Source: Dermacentor variabilis (Eukaryota; Arthropoda; Arachnida; Ixodida; Ixodidae). From it: DNA of 64,000 nt. Positions 42,360 to 55,300 of the stretch are shown one piece after another. The position numbers and the translations under genes were made by a program. Position 1 is the stretch's first letter. Every line of letters begins with the position of its first letter. The notes under the pieces were generated by a model. The model saw nothing but the letters and a program-made list of their open reading frames with translations, searched no databases and was not told the DNA's origin. The stretch is taken from the NCBI RefSeq assembly GCF_050947875.1, contig NC_134569.1, positions 205,710,127 to 205,774,126 of the forward strand, read 5' to 3'.

Positions 42360-44130
42360 ATGTCACTCTCATCGCCAGGCCAGGAGGCTTCCTGGCCGGC
42401 TTCTGTTCCTAACACTGACTTGCTGGTGGAGCTTTTCTTACGCAATGGGACGAGCAGCGTAACTGTGGCTTCGATTACGTGTGACGGCGGAGTGATTAGC
42501 ATGCAGAATCCCAAGGCAATTCAAAGCGAACTCCGGATGGATGGATGGATGGATGGATGGATGGATGGATGGATGGATGGATGGATGGATGGATGGATGG
42601 ATGGATGGATGGAAGGATGGATGGATGGAAAACTTTATTTGGTCCTGAAAGTAGTGATAATCAGCCACTAAGCGGGCCACTCCCAAGTCGGGACAGGAAG
42701 GCCAAGCCTCACGGCCACGTCGTGAGCCTGCTGGACAGCCCACAATTGTTCATCTAAGTCCGGGCTACGAAATGCAGCCTCCCACCTGACCGCATCTTTG
42801 ATCGCCGAGTCTTCAATTCTTTCGCAAGACCAGAGCATGTCTTCGAGCGTGGCTAAAGCACCGCAATCTTGGCAATAAGGCTATGTATACGTCTCCGCAT
42901 AAAACATGTTAATCTCCGTGGGCAAGGATAAGAACCAGTCTGTAGTAAGCGTAATGTAAGTGCCAGAGTCCTGTTTCCGGATGGCCTCGGCCAATTTTAA
43001 ACAAATCATCTAGGTTCGACAGTTTGGCCGAGGGGGCATTCTTTGCTGCACGTCAGACCAGGCATGTGTTCAAGATTTACTGAAGTGCGATATTCTTGCG
43101 ACACATCCGGTGAGCAGATTCATTCCTCGTCACCTTGCATATACCGAAGGCCTAGTTCGCGGTGTCGACATAAGTCTATGTCCGGCAGGAATTTTGGAAA
43201 TGTGTTCAGTGGCAGGCGGAATTTCTGTGTATCGTTGTAGCCGTGTCGTTGATAATAACTGCACGCACACAGAAACAGTCATTGCTACTTTTGCTGGAAT
43301 CAACCGCCCATCAGAAATCAAAGCATCGCCACTTGTACACCGAGTAGAGCCTCTATCACCTCGCGTCCTTCAGTGTCTGAAGTGCTGATGGCTCGGGCAC
43401 TCCATAAAAGGTTGCAAGTACAACACACGATGACGAATTTGTGGAAAAGGCCATAATTCAAATGACTGTTCTTCCCGAAATGAGTCCTCCTACCTTTCCA
43501 CTGGTCCGCACCCTGCAGATGAGCCTAATTGCCCTGCAAGGTCAAAAGAAGTGCATATCACTGAAATAATTTATAGACGTCGACGCTCTCGTCGTGAGTC
43601 CATTGGAGAAATTCAGAGCAGGACTCAAGGGTATGCCGTTACAACTGCCCGTCAAACACTGTGTATGGAAAAATCTCTGAGATTGTGGCAGCTTACGTAG
43701 AAAAGGCGTTCTAGAAAGCAATTGAGCGCATTGTGACAAATCTCACTGACTCCCTTGTTCAGGTGCTGTCCTCACAACTATCTCCGTGGCTTCAACTAAC
43801 TAATAAAGCCAATATTGAGGATCCGGTGTTGAGTCTACCGCGGAGTCCACCGATCGAAATATCGACCGCGCAGCCATTCACGAATAACGATTCATCAAAG
43901 CCATCAACTTCTGAGAAAGTCGGCCACATCTGACTCTCCGTCACAAATGGGATGGAAAATCAGGATGTAGATATGGACCCCCGATCTCTTAAACGAACAA
44001 GGTCAACGACAGAGGAAATATCTAGCTCTCCCACCAACCCCAAGGCAAAAAAGCACGTTAAAGAGACTCCGACTAAGCAGGACTTCTTAAAAAAGAGCGT
44101 TTCGTTCATTATTCATTTATAAGTGGCAAC
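42360..44130 (+). pseudogene. LINE ORF1 fragment, interrupted by another LINE end
   Basis: The frame [20 protein letters not shown] ... [17 protein letters not shown] matches the N-terminus of the minus-strand ORF1 at 35.7 kb. It is cut at 42,540, resumes at 42,976 and continues as FGRGGILCC..., FIPRHLAYTEGLVRGVDISL and GISVYRCSRVVDNN. Decayed knuckle and tail sequence runs to about 44,130. It is the same ORF1 family in opposite orientation. Confidence 0.7.
42541..42975 (-). mobile_element. 5'-truncated LINE 3' end with (CATC)n tail
   Basis: Flanked by the 9-bp duplication TCCGGATGG (42,532-42,540 and 42,976-42,984). On the minus strand it encodes a LINE C-terminus ([43 protein letters not shown]), then AATAAA and a (CATC)n tail of about 85 bases. 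The plus strand shows this as a (GGAT)n microsatellite. A classic small LINE insertion, of a different LINE family from its host sequence. Confidence 0.85.
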
Positions 44131-44955
44131 GTGGACATATCAAAAGCAATTATTTCCCTAACATGAACAGTTCAAGGTGCTAATTATGGCAGCACAAAGA
44201 CCACCTGTGGTATATGCAACCATGACCATGTGTTCTGAAAAAGTGCATTATGTTCACAAATAAATGCACATTATTGACGTTGTAGAGAATATTAATAACT
44301 TCTTAACTATGTTTCAACCATACACATGCGGAATTTCGTCTGAAGAAAAGGTAAGCGCGCTTCCTGGTATAACATATTGTTAGCAACGAATTTAGGTTGA
44401 GCTAAACATAGTCGAAAGCGCATCTTTCTCTAAAAGAGCGAGTAGTCTCATTTTATATTTCGCACTTCCGCTAAACAAAGCAATGCAAAACTCTACATTC
44501 GGTCGTCCGTGCATACGGTAAATCGTTATTATTGTGCCACTTCGCATACCAGAACGACGTTTACTGATCCTGCGTAGTATACCTACGGTTCGTCTCCCTT
44601 TCGTTGCAATATTTGCTATGTGAGAACACCAGGTAAGTTTTCCGTCATAAGTGATACCCACGTACTTAGGTGACTCTACCTGACGAATAGTTCTTTGATG
44701 ATATAATAAGGATAACTGTATAGGCGCTGAAACGGAAAGGCAAGGTCCAATTTTTTGTTCAGGTTTAGTGAAAGATCAATATTGGGAAGATAGGTCTCTA
44801 GCTTACGAAGGTATGCACGCAAAAACGCGGCAAAGGGAATTGAAGTCTGGCTAAGAGCATTGATTTCTCTTGCTGACTAAAAAAAAACGATGCCGTCTGC
44901 ATAGACATACACATGCACATCCTGGCGACTGGGACTTAACTCATCAACAGGGTAT

Positions 44956-44960
44956 ATCAT

Positions 44961-45000
<40 letters not shown>

Positions 45001-45868
45001 TTTTAGGACCACTGCAAGACGAAGGCCTCTCCATGCGATGTCCAATTACCCCGGTTTCGCGCCAACCGATTCCAGCTAGTGTCCCCGCGAATTTCTTATT
45101 TTCATCGCTCCACCTATTCTGCCGTCCTCAACTGCGTTTCCCTTTCCTTGGTACCTATTCTGTAAGGCTATTAGTGTACCGGCTATCTATCCTACCCGTT
45201 AGATGTCCTGCCCAGCTCTATTTCGTTGTCTTAATGTCAATCAGAATATCGGCTATTTCCGTTTGCTCTCTCATCCGCACCGCTCTCTTCCTGTCTCCTA
45301 ACTTTAAGCCTAACATTCTTCGTTCCATCGCTCTTTGCGCAGCCCTTAAATTATTTTCGAGCTTCTTTGTCCGTCTCCAAGTTTACATTTCAGCACCAAT
45401 ATAATGCATTGATTGTACACGTTCTTTTAATGATAATGGTAAGCTTCCAGTCAGGGTCTGACAATGTCTGCCGAATGCGCTCCAACTCATTTTAATTCTT
45501 CAGTAAATTTCCTTCTCATTATCAGAGTCCCCTGCGAGTAATTGACCTAGGTAAACGTACTCCGTCACAGACTCTAGAGGCTGACTGGCGATCCTGAACT
45601 CTTGTTTTCTTGCCACGCTATCGAACATTATCTGTGTCGTCTGCATAATAATCTTAAACCCCAGACATATACTCTCTGTGTTAAGGTCCTCAATCATTTG
45701 TTGTAATTCGTCCCCAGTCTTGCGGAACAGGACAATGTCATCTGCAAAGCTTAGGTTGCTGAGATATTCGCCGTTGATCCTTATTCATAAGCCTCCCAAT
45801 TTTAATACCTCGAATACTTTTTCCGAGCACGCAGGGAATAGCATTGGCGAGATTGTGTCTCCATGTCT
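44956..45868 (-). mobile_element. 5'-truncated RTE element
   Basis: Begins (3' end, minus sense) with ATC/AGC trinucleotide repeats at 44,956-44,997 and reads like the 3' ~900 bp of the RTE at 12.8-16.4 kb (QIMFDSVARKQEF, LQTTKI.FN-type and YLGQLLAGDSDNEKEI in the minus frame 45,697-45,500). It is diverged and frameshifted. It lies inside the LINE RT fragment. Confidence 0.7.
44972..44997. repeat. (CAG)n microsatellite in an RTE tail
   Basis: About nine AGC/CAG units directly beside ATC repeats at the 3' end of the truncated RTE. A tail-derived microsatellite. Confidence 0.8.
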
Positions 45869-46090
45869 AGTACAGGAGAAAGAATAGCCCCTTGGAGTGC
45901 CTCTCTTACCTCCTACAATTTTGTCGAAGAAACGACGTTTTGAAAAGCAATATATGTTCTGTTTCGTAAAACTTCGGAAATCTACGCCGTTATATATTTA
46001 GGAAATGTGAAGGACTAATCTGTCCAGTAGCAGTGGGTACTCGATGCTGTCGTTAACTTTCGCTACGTCAAGAGTCGCTAACTGCGTTCG

Positions 46091-46814
46091 CCTGCTTTAC
46101 TCTGCTTCGTCCTCTTCTCTTCCAGCGCCCGCTTTGCGAGAGCCCGAAGCCAGGTTACCGTCATCAAGTTCAGTGCTGTGTTCCTACGCGCCTGGTGTGG
46201 AGGTCGCGTAATCTCAAGTTCCTAAGACGCGTTGAAGCTAAACGCAGCACGAAGCGTGCGCTTGTCGCTGCTGTTGGTCTTCATCACGCCTGCATTCTCA
46301 GAGCGAATGTCGGTGGCCATTAAGTGAGATCTGTTCACGTTTGCTTCTGTGCTCTTGTTAGGAAGAATCATGCTTGTCAATTTCTTTAGCAAGCGAATAT
46401 TAACTGCTATATATACCGCCGACAACACTGCTAACGAGACTTTGTACCGGTGTCTAATTATTTGTGAATAATTGAACTAGAACGATTGCGGAGCTCGAAA
46501 ACTTGCGCACCATCGATATCGATGGCTCGCCTTTTGAAAGAAACTGTACATTACGTTATTTTGCATTTCGTTGATTATTCTGGAAAATATCTGTAGCCTT
46601 TAGTAAAAACTAAACGTATTTTCTGATGCCATGTGTCTGCCTACAGCGCTTATGCCCGTATCATTAAAGCAAAAGAAAACAGGACAATGACAGCCACACA
46701 GCGGCAACAGAAGCAACGAGAACAGCAACAGAAAAACAGTGCCAAAAGTAGCATTATCAACGAAAGTAATATACGTATATATGTAGTAAGTTATGTAGTA
46801 ATAAATGTATATGG
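46091..46814. other. No gene recognised
   Basis: Unique-looking sequence between the LINE fragment and the gypsy LTR. Open frames up to 68 codons resemble nothing I know. Confidence 0.4.
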
Positions 46815-46970
46815 TGCGACGTTTATTCGGCCCGAGTAGTCGGCGTCGAACTAGCCAAGGCACACACCCGATGATTACGATCAAACACGGAATTGAATAT
46901 GAGGATCGATCAAAGTAGGATGCTGATGATAATATGTACATAAAGAAGGCCAGCGTAATAAACGCCCACA
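46815..46970 (-). repeat. 3' LTR of the old gypsy
   Basis: Plus-strand sequence TGCGACGTTTATTCGGCCCG ... GTAATAAACGCCCACA. It aligns to AGCGACGTTTTTTTGGCCCG (51,284) and to GCAATAAACCCCCACA (62,284) of the split 5' LTR, with many substitutions. Confidence 0.7.
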
Positions 46971-46980
46971 CTGAGAGCGG

Positions 46981-49900
46981 TCATCCTGGCGGCAAGTCCC
47001 GCGTGAAGGGTTTCATGCCGGAGACGTTAACGACCTCGGTGCTGCGAAAACGTTGGTCCGATGCGGCTATAACAGGAGTCACGCGATAAACGACGGGTGA
47101 TGTCTGCTCCATGACTATGTATGGCCCGATGAATCGCGGTTGGAACTTGCCGCACAAACCAGGAGTGCGAAGGGGCGTGAACAGATGTACCTCGTCGCCA
47201 GGTGGGAAGGACACAACCGGATGGATTGTGTAATACATGATCTCCCGATCTTAGTTCTCTCGCCGTTGTGTTTGCGCGGGCACGCTCGCCACAGTGAGCG
47301 AGTTGTGAAACGAAGTCTTCGCTAGACGATGTAGATGGGTTGACAGGAGCATAGAAGACGGAAACCTCGAGAAGGGAAGAAAGTGACCGTCCGTTATGGC
47401 AACTAGTCCGTGGTGCGGTGAACCGCACTGTTTTAGGTGAAAGTGACGAATGGTAGAAGCTTCCGCCAAATTTTGTTGCTAGGTGGAATAAATACGGCGA
47501 TCATATAGGCAAGCGTGCGATAAAATCGCCCTATGAAGCCGATAGTCTGCGGATGGTAGCTCGAAGCAGTTTTGTGGTTGGTACCAGAGGCACGCAGGAC
47601 TTCGTTTAAAAGTTGAAAAGCTTTTCCGCGGTCGTTCGGTAATATGTGAGGATCACCATGCCGAAGAATGATAGCTTGAAGGGTGAAGTCGGCAAATTCC
47701 AAAGCCTAGCCACTGATCACTGATGTTGTCCCAGCATAGCGCGTAAGGTGCTCGATGGCGGTCACTATCCAGTGATGCCGGGCGGGAGTAACAGGGAGGG
47801 GCCCGTAAAGGTCAATAACAACAACCTCAAATGGTGCGGTGGGACACGTAATACGCAGTAATTCACCGGCAGGAGCAGAGGTTGGGGGTTTGCGACGCTG
47901 ACACAGAGAACAAGAATCGACGTACCTCGCTACACTAGTAGAAAGGCCAGGCCAATAGTAATGGCTTTAAATGCGATCGTAAGTCTTATGGAAATCGAGA
48001 TGACCAGCCGTCATGTCATCGTGGAATGCTTCGAGGCCTTGGGCTCGAAGAGAGCGTGGTAGAACGGGCACCCAGCATTGACCGTCAGGGTGGTAAATGC
48101 CCCGGTACAACGCGCGATTGTCCAGCCTAAATTGGGTGAGTTGGCGTCGCAGCCGCGCGTTAGGTTGGCGAGACGCGCCAGAGAGGCGGTTTATCATACG
48201 CCGACAATATGGGTCGGCCCGTTGGGGAGATGCGAAAGTGAGATCATCGTCCGGAGAAAGGCGGTCTATTAGGGCACGGGAAGAAACACGCGTAAAAGTC
48301 ACATCCGAAGAGCCGCTTTGCGACGGAGTGGCCGAGACGTCGAGTGGGTGCTCAAGGAGCAGACAACGAGAAATAGCGTCAGCGTCTTGGTGTTTTTGCC
48401 AGACTTGTGATTAATTTCAAAGTCATACTCGTGCAGGGGAAGAATCCAGGGACCCTGGCGTCCGGTCAAGTTCTTGAGCTTGGTGGCACGTTAGAACTTC
48501 ATCCAAGCGTTGCAGGTGCTGAGGAAAGGTTGATGATCAAAACGATAATATCATACAGGTACACGAGCTAAATATTCTCTTTCAGACAACGCAGCACGGT
48601 GTCAATCATGCGCTGAAACGTCGCAGGTGCATTGCATGGCCAGAAGAACATGACGTCCAATTCGTAAAGTCCATCGGGGATAGCAAACGCTCTTTTTCTT
48701 TTCTTTTTCGTCTCCCTACATGGGAAATTGCCAACGGCCAGAACGTAGATCGAGGCTTGTAAAGTATCCTGCGTCTTGTATTGAATCAAGGGTATCATCA
48801 ATGCGTGGCATAGGATATACGTCCTTTCGTGTGATCTTATTGAAGGCCCGGTAATCGACGCAAAAGCGCATGGAACAGTCTTTTTTGTGGAGCAAAACAA
48901 CAGGAAATGACCGAGGCCTAGCTTATGATCGGGTGATCTTCTGTTGCAGCATGTCCGCGACATTTTCTTCCATCATATTTTGCTCGGCTAGAGACATGCG
49001 GTAAGGGCGTCCCCACGCTATAGATGCTTCGTCTCTGTGAATGCGATGCGCTGCGACTGTCCTTTGGCCCAGGGTCGACGAATGTACATTAAATGAACTT
49101 GCGTGTTTGTTCAACAAAACACGCAGCTGCTGCATCACTGAAGGTGGTAAGTCACTGCTGTTGGCTGAAGTAAGGGCAGAGGAAGTGGCAGTAGCACAAG
49201 CATGAGGCTCTTTGGAGGGCATAGGTTTCAGGGGCAAGGCGCACATGTGTCATGGGTCGGCCGCGCATGCCACTGTGTTGCGTTGCGGAAGAAGAATTTT
49301 CTCTGATGTTGTATTCGCGGCGGTGACGAGCGCAAGGTCATTATGAAATCGAACCACAACAGGTACAAAAGCGATGCTTTTATAAAGGCAACAGGACGAC
49401 GGCAAGACCAAGACGTCACCATGGTAAACATCCTTTGGTAGAATGGTAACAATTGGCTGTCGACCGCGAGGAAGGTCGGTGTCTTCCACAGCAATCTGGC
49501 GCAACGGCGTGTAAGTTTCTTCCCCAAGCAAGTAGTCGGTGTCTGTAAGATGTAAGACGCGTTGCCCACAACAAATGGCCGTGGAAGCAGAATAAAATCC
49601 CACCCTAAAATTAGTTGACAGGCGCACTGGTACAACTCAGCGAATTGAATATGACGGAGGATGTCATCCATTAGGACGCGTCCAGTACAAAGAGCGGAAG
49701 GTCGAACAGTGTCCCCTTGCGTTGCAATTAGCGTCAGTGCATCGTAAGGCCTCGTGACTTTTCGGAGGTGGGAACATAAATCAGCATGTATAACGGAAAT
49801 TGTCGCACCTGTGTCCACCAAAGCATCGACGGGCACCCCTTGGACAAACATCGAAAGCATATTGGAGGGGTGCGCAGAAGAAATTTCAGTCCTACTGACG

Positions 49901-50034
49901 TGTGCAGTTGTTCCTCCAAAACTACATCGCTTAGTTTTTCGGACGAACGGTTGAGTTGAGTGAGACGGGCCGTAGTGGTGACGTGGAGCGACGGAATGGT
50001 CAAGGGGATTGGCGTCTGGCTGAACAGTAAGCAC
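46981..50034 (-). pseudogene. Old gypsy pol remnant (protease, partial RT, integrase)
   Basis: Protease: VDALVDTGATISVIHADLC at about 49,800. RT: AAHRIHRDEASIAWGRPYRM at about 49,050, MRFCVDYRA-type and FWPCNAPATFQRMIDTVLRC at about 48,600. Most of the RT after the palm and the first part of RNase H is missing near 48,400-48,560. Integrase: zinc-binding remnants at 48,000-47,900, NDRGKAF at about 47,625 and the YHPQT motif. The catalytic Glu position reads G (TIGFIGRF) where T.G..ER.. is expected. The integrase C-terminus is at 47,238-46,981 (FIGPYIVMEQTSPVVYRVT). Inactive. Confidence 0.7.
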
Positions 50035-50099
50035 TTCGGTCTTCAGTCATGCGGGTGGAGATTTAGAGCGGAGCGGAGGTGAAGAGAAGCGCCGGCTTT

Positions 50100-51260
50100 G
50101 GGAAGAAGCTCCAATGGAAAAGTTGTGTTCAGACAAATCGTAGCCCCGCCGTTCTTCCTGCTGGCGCTTGCGGCAGAAACATGAAATATGACCGACGTGG
50201 AGGACTCCAAGGCGGATAGTACAGAGTGCTAGCTACTCCGGGAGCCAGTGCTATCAAATGGGCCGATAAAGGCTCAGACGGCATGGACGGGACGTTCTGT
50301 GGAGGCGCGGAAGGAGCGGTAGCGTACGCTGTTAATGGCATCATTGAGTTGACGTTGGCTGGAGGCGAGGAAACAGCATGCGCGTGAGTCGGTAGCGGGC
50401 AAGAGACCGATGGTTGCAGGTGCGCGCCGCAGGTGATGGAGGCCAGTTCATGCCTGATGACGTCACGCAAGGACGCGCCAGAAGCTGCACTAGGGCACAC
50501 CGACGGGAATGACAAGCCCATTTATTGTAATTCTTCACGTATCATTGCTCTTATCATGAGACGCAGTTCTGGTTCCGCCGTGGAATAATATTCGCCAACA
50601 TCCGGCTGAAGGCGGACAGACTCATGTTCGTCCAGGCGCTGACACTTTGTGACGATCTCAGTGATTGTAGGGGGTTTCTTGGTGGCAAAGGCATTGAAGG
50701 CGACTGTTCTACTGCCTTTCATAATGTGGCCTACTTTGACTCTGGCAAAGATTAACTCAGACGGGGTCAGAGCGCAAGGACATCCCCTATATACGATGTG
50801 AAAGACTCACCTGGGTGTTTTGGCGGGTGTCGAGGTTTTGCGTTGCGTTGGTAGAACAAACCGCCGGGGTCCCAAATGCATGGCGGAGTTACTGCGTAAA
50901 GGCAGCCCAGTCAATAAAGTCTATCTCGTGTTTGAATAACCATGTCATTGCCACACCCATGAAGTAGAAGGAGACATATCGGAGCTTGAAGGGCTGATCC
51001 CAACGATTAGCGGAACTGGCTCATAATCGTCCAGCCAGTCCTGCACGTCTTCCCCACGAAGACCAGAGAAAAGATGGGTGTCACGTTATTGGCTGCTTAG
51101 GACATAAGGAGTGGCTTGCGGTGTCGGAACGGTAGCGCTAAATGTGATGGGTGAGTCGGCCTGAGACATGCTAGCGGACAGTGGGCGCAAGCGGGGGCCT
51201 GAACGAAACCCCAGGGGGAAGGCTGAGCGACTAACGGACTGAGGATCAAAAGTCACCTCC
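50100..51260 (-). pseudogene. Old gypsy gag remnant
   Basis: Scattered frames show gag-like pieces: KPPTITEIVTKCQRLDEHES (50,690-50,630), corresponding to the capsid C-terminal segment [20 protein letters not shown] of the intact element, and Pro/Ala-rich linker sequence with SYFMFLPQAPAGR (knuckle region). Many frameshifts. Confidence 0.55.
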
Positions 51261-51345
51261 ACCACGTATAACGTCTCTGTTGGAGCGACGTTTTTTTGGC
51301 CCGAGTACTCGGCGTCGAACCAGCGAATGCACACACCCGATAATG

Positions 51346-52275
51346 CTGCTACAGGGAACCTCAATTTCCTCAATAGCCAGACTCTCACTGCCTATCTCGA
51401 GAGGCTGGCTGCAGGGCAAGTCAGAGAGGTCCGATTTGATCCCAAAAGAAACATACTTAGTGTTGATGTGACTACACGAACCATCCTCGAAACTTTGAAA
51501 GCTGTAACTGAGCTAGGAAATATACTTGTCCACTCATTCATCGTACATGGAGGCCGCACCACCGCCGGTGTTATCTACGATGTCGATACAGATATTGGTA
51601 ATGACGATCTCCCAACGCTAATGTCCTCAACTGTCCATATCACAGACATACACCGTTTTGGACGGTCGAGGTGCATAAAACTCGTTTTTGATGGAGGGAC
51701 CTTACCAACACATGTAAAAGTGGGTTATGAGCGACATCCTGTCCATCCATACATCCCTAGGCCCCTGCAGTGCCGTAAATGCCAGGCAATCGGGCAAAGT
51801 AAGTGCTCTGTGCGTAAAGAAGATGACATGCCCGCGCTGTGATGGTGATCACGATGAGTTGACGTGTGCTGGCTCTGACTAGAAGGGCCCTAACTGCCGT
51901 GGGCCGCACGAGGCGACGTCGAAGGACTGTCCAAAATTAAAGACTGAAATGTTCATGCTAAGGAAAATTGTACGAGATCGATCTACACACAGAGAAACGG
52001 CTACCAAGGTCAACCGCCGCCAGAGGCACTCACGTAATCGCAGAAGGAGATCAGCATCGACAACCGGACAACCTGTACTCCAGGTAAGGTCGTCGCGCGC
52101 TCCTGCTAGTCCTCAAACGTCAGAGTCACCTTTAATCACGTCTAATCTTCTTAACACTAAAGACACTACTATATGGTCTTCCCTGCCATGTCGGAGTACA
52201 GAAGTGCAGCCGGAACGCCAGCGTGAACATGAACCTTCAACGTTGGATGGGCAAATCAAGGCAATGCTTGCATAG
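51346..52275 (+). pseudogene. LINE ORF1, truncated and frameshifted
   Basis: TGNLNFLNSQTLTAYLERLA, VREVRFDPKRNILSVDVTTR and GRSRCIKLVFDGGTLPTHVK, then a first knuckle start CRKCQAIGQSKCS that lacks the usual His spacing. A second frame carries a basic Arg/Ser-rich tail (RQRHSRNRRRRSAS). The normal N-terminus is absent because of 5' truncation. Confidence 0.65.
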
Positions 52276-52395
52276 TTGATTCGTTCCTTGCGAATGCTGT
52301 ACATCGGAGTTAAGACCCCCGTTGTCAATGCTGCGGCGCAAATTTTTGAAGCACTAGAACCAGTGCTTGCTACTGTATAAGCGCTAGCAAACGTC

Positions 52396-55300
52396 ATGGC
52401 ATCATCAACTTCAAAGTTATCTTTACCGGAAAGGATAAGCGGTTCCGTAATATTTCAGTGTAACGCACGAGGTCTACGGGGTCGCCTGGGAGATTTTAAA
52501 CAGAGAGCGCTCAAGCATCGGTTTCCAGTTGTCGTAATATGCGAGCCGAATATGACATCACCGTTTCGACTCTTTGCATACGAACAATTCGCGTCTGGGA
52601 CAAGTGGAAATAATGGCAAAGTTTTACTATGTGTGCGATGTGACCTCACGTATTCGCTAAACCAAGTTCCTGTGCATAACATCAACGAGTACGTCTCTAT
52701 AACACTGAAGCTAAAGCGCCGGATGATCCCGATCATCGGTGGGTATATTTCTCCCAGGGGAAGATTTGACTCTGGACACCTGAAACTTCTTCTTGACTCT
52801 TGCCAAGGACCTCATATTATTGTAGGCGATTTCAACGCGCACCACCATCTTTGGGATAGTAAGATCACAAACCTTCGAGGAAGACAACTTCTTAACTTCA
52901 CAAGCAGCAATGATCTTAACATTCTGAATGACGGCGCACCAACATTTCTGCAACGCACAGCAGCTGTCTCGATTTCGCTATCGCTTCATGATGCCTTTCG
53001 TCTTCTGCTGCATGGTGGACAGATGCTGAAACGTATGGCAGTGATCACCTACCTACTTATGTACAACTGAGATGGTTTCGAAGACTTCCAAGTTCTCATA
53101 AGCGACGCACTGACCGGGATGCTTTTCAGAACAAGCTAGAAGAATCCTGCAACTGTATAATTTCACCGAAAGAGATTGAAGAGCGCATTACAGCAGCAAT
53201 GCATGCAGCAACACGCATTATCCGAACATCGTATTCAAGAACATCCGTAGACGTTCTATATGAAGAGCTGCGGGCAGTCCAACGTCGCGCCGAGAGGAAA
53301 TACAGGCGAACTAAATTGATATCAGACTTGAGGACATCACGCCGTGTGAAAAAACATTCAGAAACACTTAGGGAAGCCCGACAGACAACGTTGCAGGTCC
53401 TTTTTCACCAGCCTGGACCCAGGAAAATCGTTGTCCACAATATGGCATGGTGTACGAGCACTACCATCTTCTCCACAACAGCTACGTCCCTTCCGAGCTT
53501 TGGCTATCATCCCGACGCGCAGTGACAAGGCAATCGCGGAACATTTCTGCATACACCTCTCTGGATCTACAACATCGATAGCTTCAGTGCTCAGGTGTGC
53601 TCCTCCAACAATGGACGATCGTCTCCCCCTCCCATTCACGCTGCAAGAGCTACATACAGCGATTTCCTCTTCAAGACACTCAAGTGCTCCTGGTCCTGAC
53701 GTCATTACGTATTCTACCTTGCGCCATCTAGGCCCTCGAGCGACTGAAGAGCTTCTGGCTTTATACAATCCCTCTTGGTCTTCGGGAACTGTGCCTGCAC
53801 ACTGTAAGACAAACAAAATCGTGGCATTATTGAAACCAGGCAAGACACCCCATGCTATGCTTTCCTACAGACCTATGTCACTTGCCAGTTTCATAGGTAA
53901 AACCATGGAATGCATAGTTTTGACGCTCCTGGAGTGGTTTTTGGAGAAGCGTAATATATATTCAGACGAAATGACAGGTTTCCGAAAGGTTAGGTCGTCA
54001 ATCGACAGCGTCATTCACCTAGTAAGAACTGTTGAACATCAGAAACGTCCCCGTCGATTAACGGCTGCTGTCTTTCTAGATATCAAGGGTGCTTTTGAGA
54101 ACGTTCTACATGATTCAATTTTAAATGCCCTAGAAGTATATGGCGTCGGGGGACGTATGCATCAGTGGATAGCCAGCCATCTTCAAGGGAGATCGATGTT
54201 TATGTCAACCCCAGACGGTGAAACAAAGACCCACCCCGTATATCGTGGAGTGTCTCAAGGAGGTGTATTGAGCTGAGCCCAACCTTATTTATTATCGTTC
54301 TCATTTGACTGGTCAAAGAACACGCCGGCACAGTCTCGGTCTCTGTGTACGCAGACGACATCTGTATAGGGACGACGAGCTTAACGCGCTTGCAAGTGCA
54401 AACGAAGCTGCAGCGCGCGGTGTCAATGACGTCGACATACCTATACAGTCGCAGACTGCAGCTCTCACCGGAAAAAATTGTAACCATAGCATTTCCGCGG
54501 AAGTCAATGACCTGCCACCCCATTATGATTGCTGAGAGGAATATACCTTCAGTAACCCACAACAAGTTTCGCGGAGTCATCGTCGACCGTGACTTATCTT
54601 GGTTGAAACACCTCTCTGAATTAAGAAAAAAGCTGGACAGCTTTCCTCAGATCATTCGACATATGTCTAGAAAATCGTGGGGGCCATCCAAGTCATCTTT
54701 TCTGCAGCTCTACAAGACACTTTTTGTTGGCTACTTCCGCTACAGTGCGCCTGTATTTTCCCGGGTTAGTGCAACTGCTCTACGCACCCTTCAAAGTGCT
54801 CATTCGCGCACTGAGAATTTGCTTAGGATTACCACGATGTGCGTCTAATTGGGGCACTATTGCAGAGGCACGTGCGTGCCCAGCTCGAGTTTATATGCAA
54901 CATGAGCCATTTCGAGTGCATCTAAGGCTACCGACTAGACGCAGGAATCATCCACTCACTAACGTCACAAGCGTGCAGCCTGTGTCCGCCTACTTAGAAG
55001 CCATGTTGTCGCAGCAAGATTTATTGCCGTCGGACTTCGAACCGTATGACATACCCGAAGTTCCATTCTGGACGATGGCAAAGCCAACGGTGAGACTCTC
55101 AATCCCTGGAATAACCAAGAAGTGGAAAATGCCGCTTGCTGGGCTCAAGCATTTCGCGCTATCATAAATTGCTCACATGTATGGATATTACGAATATGTT
55201 TTTGCAGATTGTTCTCCGACACAGACCTCTTCCGCGGCGGCCTACACAGTGCCAGGAACGGGGATCGCACAACGGTTCAAGATTGGACACAGGACGTCGT

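Larger units (their letters stand above)
44131..46090 (-). pseudogene. LINE RT fragment, split by an RTE copy
   Basis: The minus-strand frame 44,661-44,392 reads MGITYDGKLTWCSHIANIAT, RRISKRRSGMRSGTIITIYR and FSGSAKYKMRLL, matching the LINE RT at 26.5-27.6 kb. Upstream RT sequence (the motif before YADD and the AKAYDS-like region) resumes at 45,869-46,090 beyond a nested RTE. Stops throughout. Confidence 0.65.

Noticed and set aside
42297..42757. Frame with repeated MDGW units
   Set aside because: It is the (GGAT)n tail of a nested LINE read through, joined by chance to the ORF1 fragment.
46222..46428. Short minus-strand frame between the LINE and gypsy
   Set aside because: 68 codons, no similarity that I recognise, no flanking signals.
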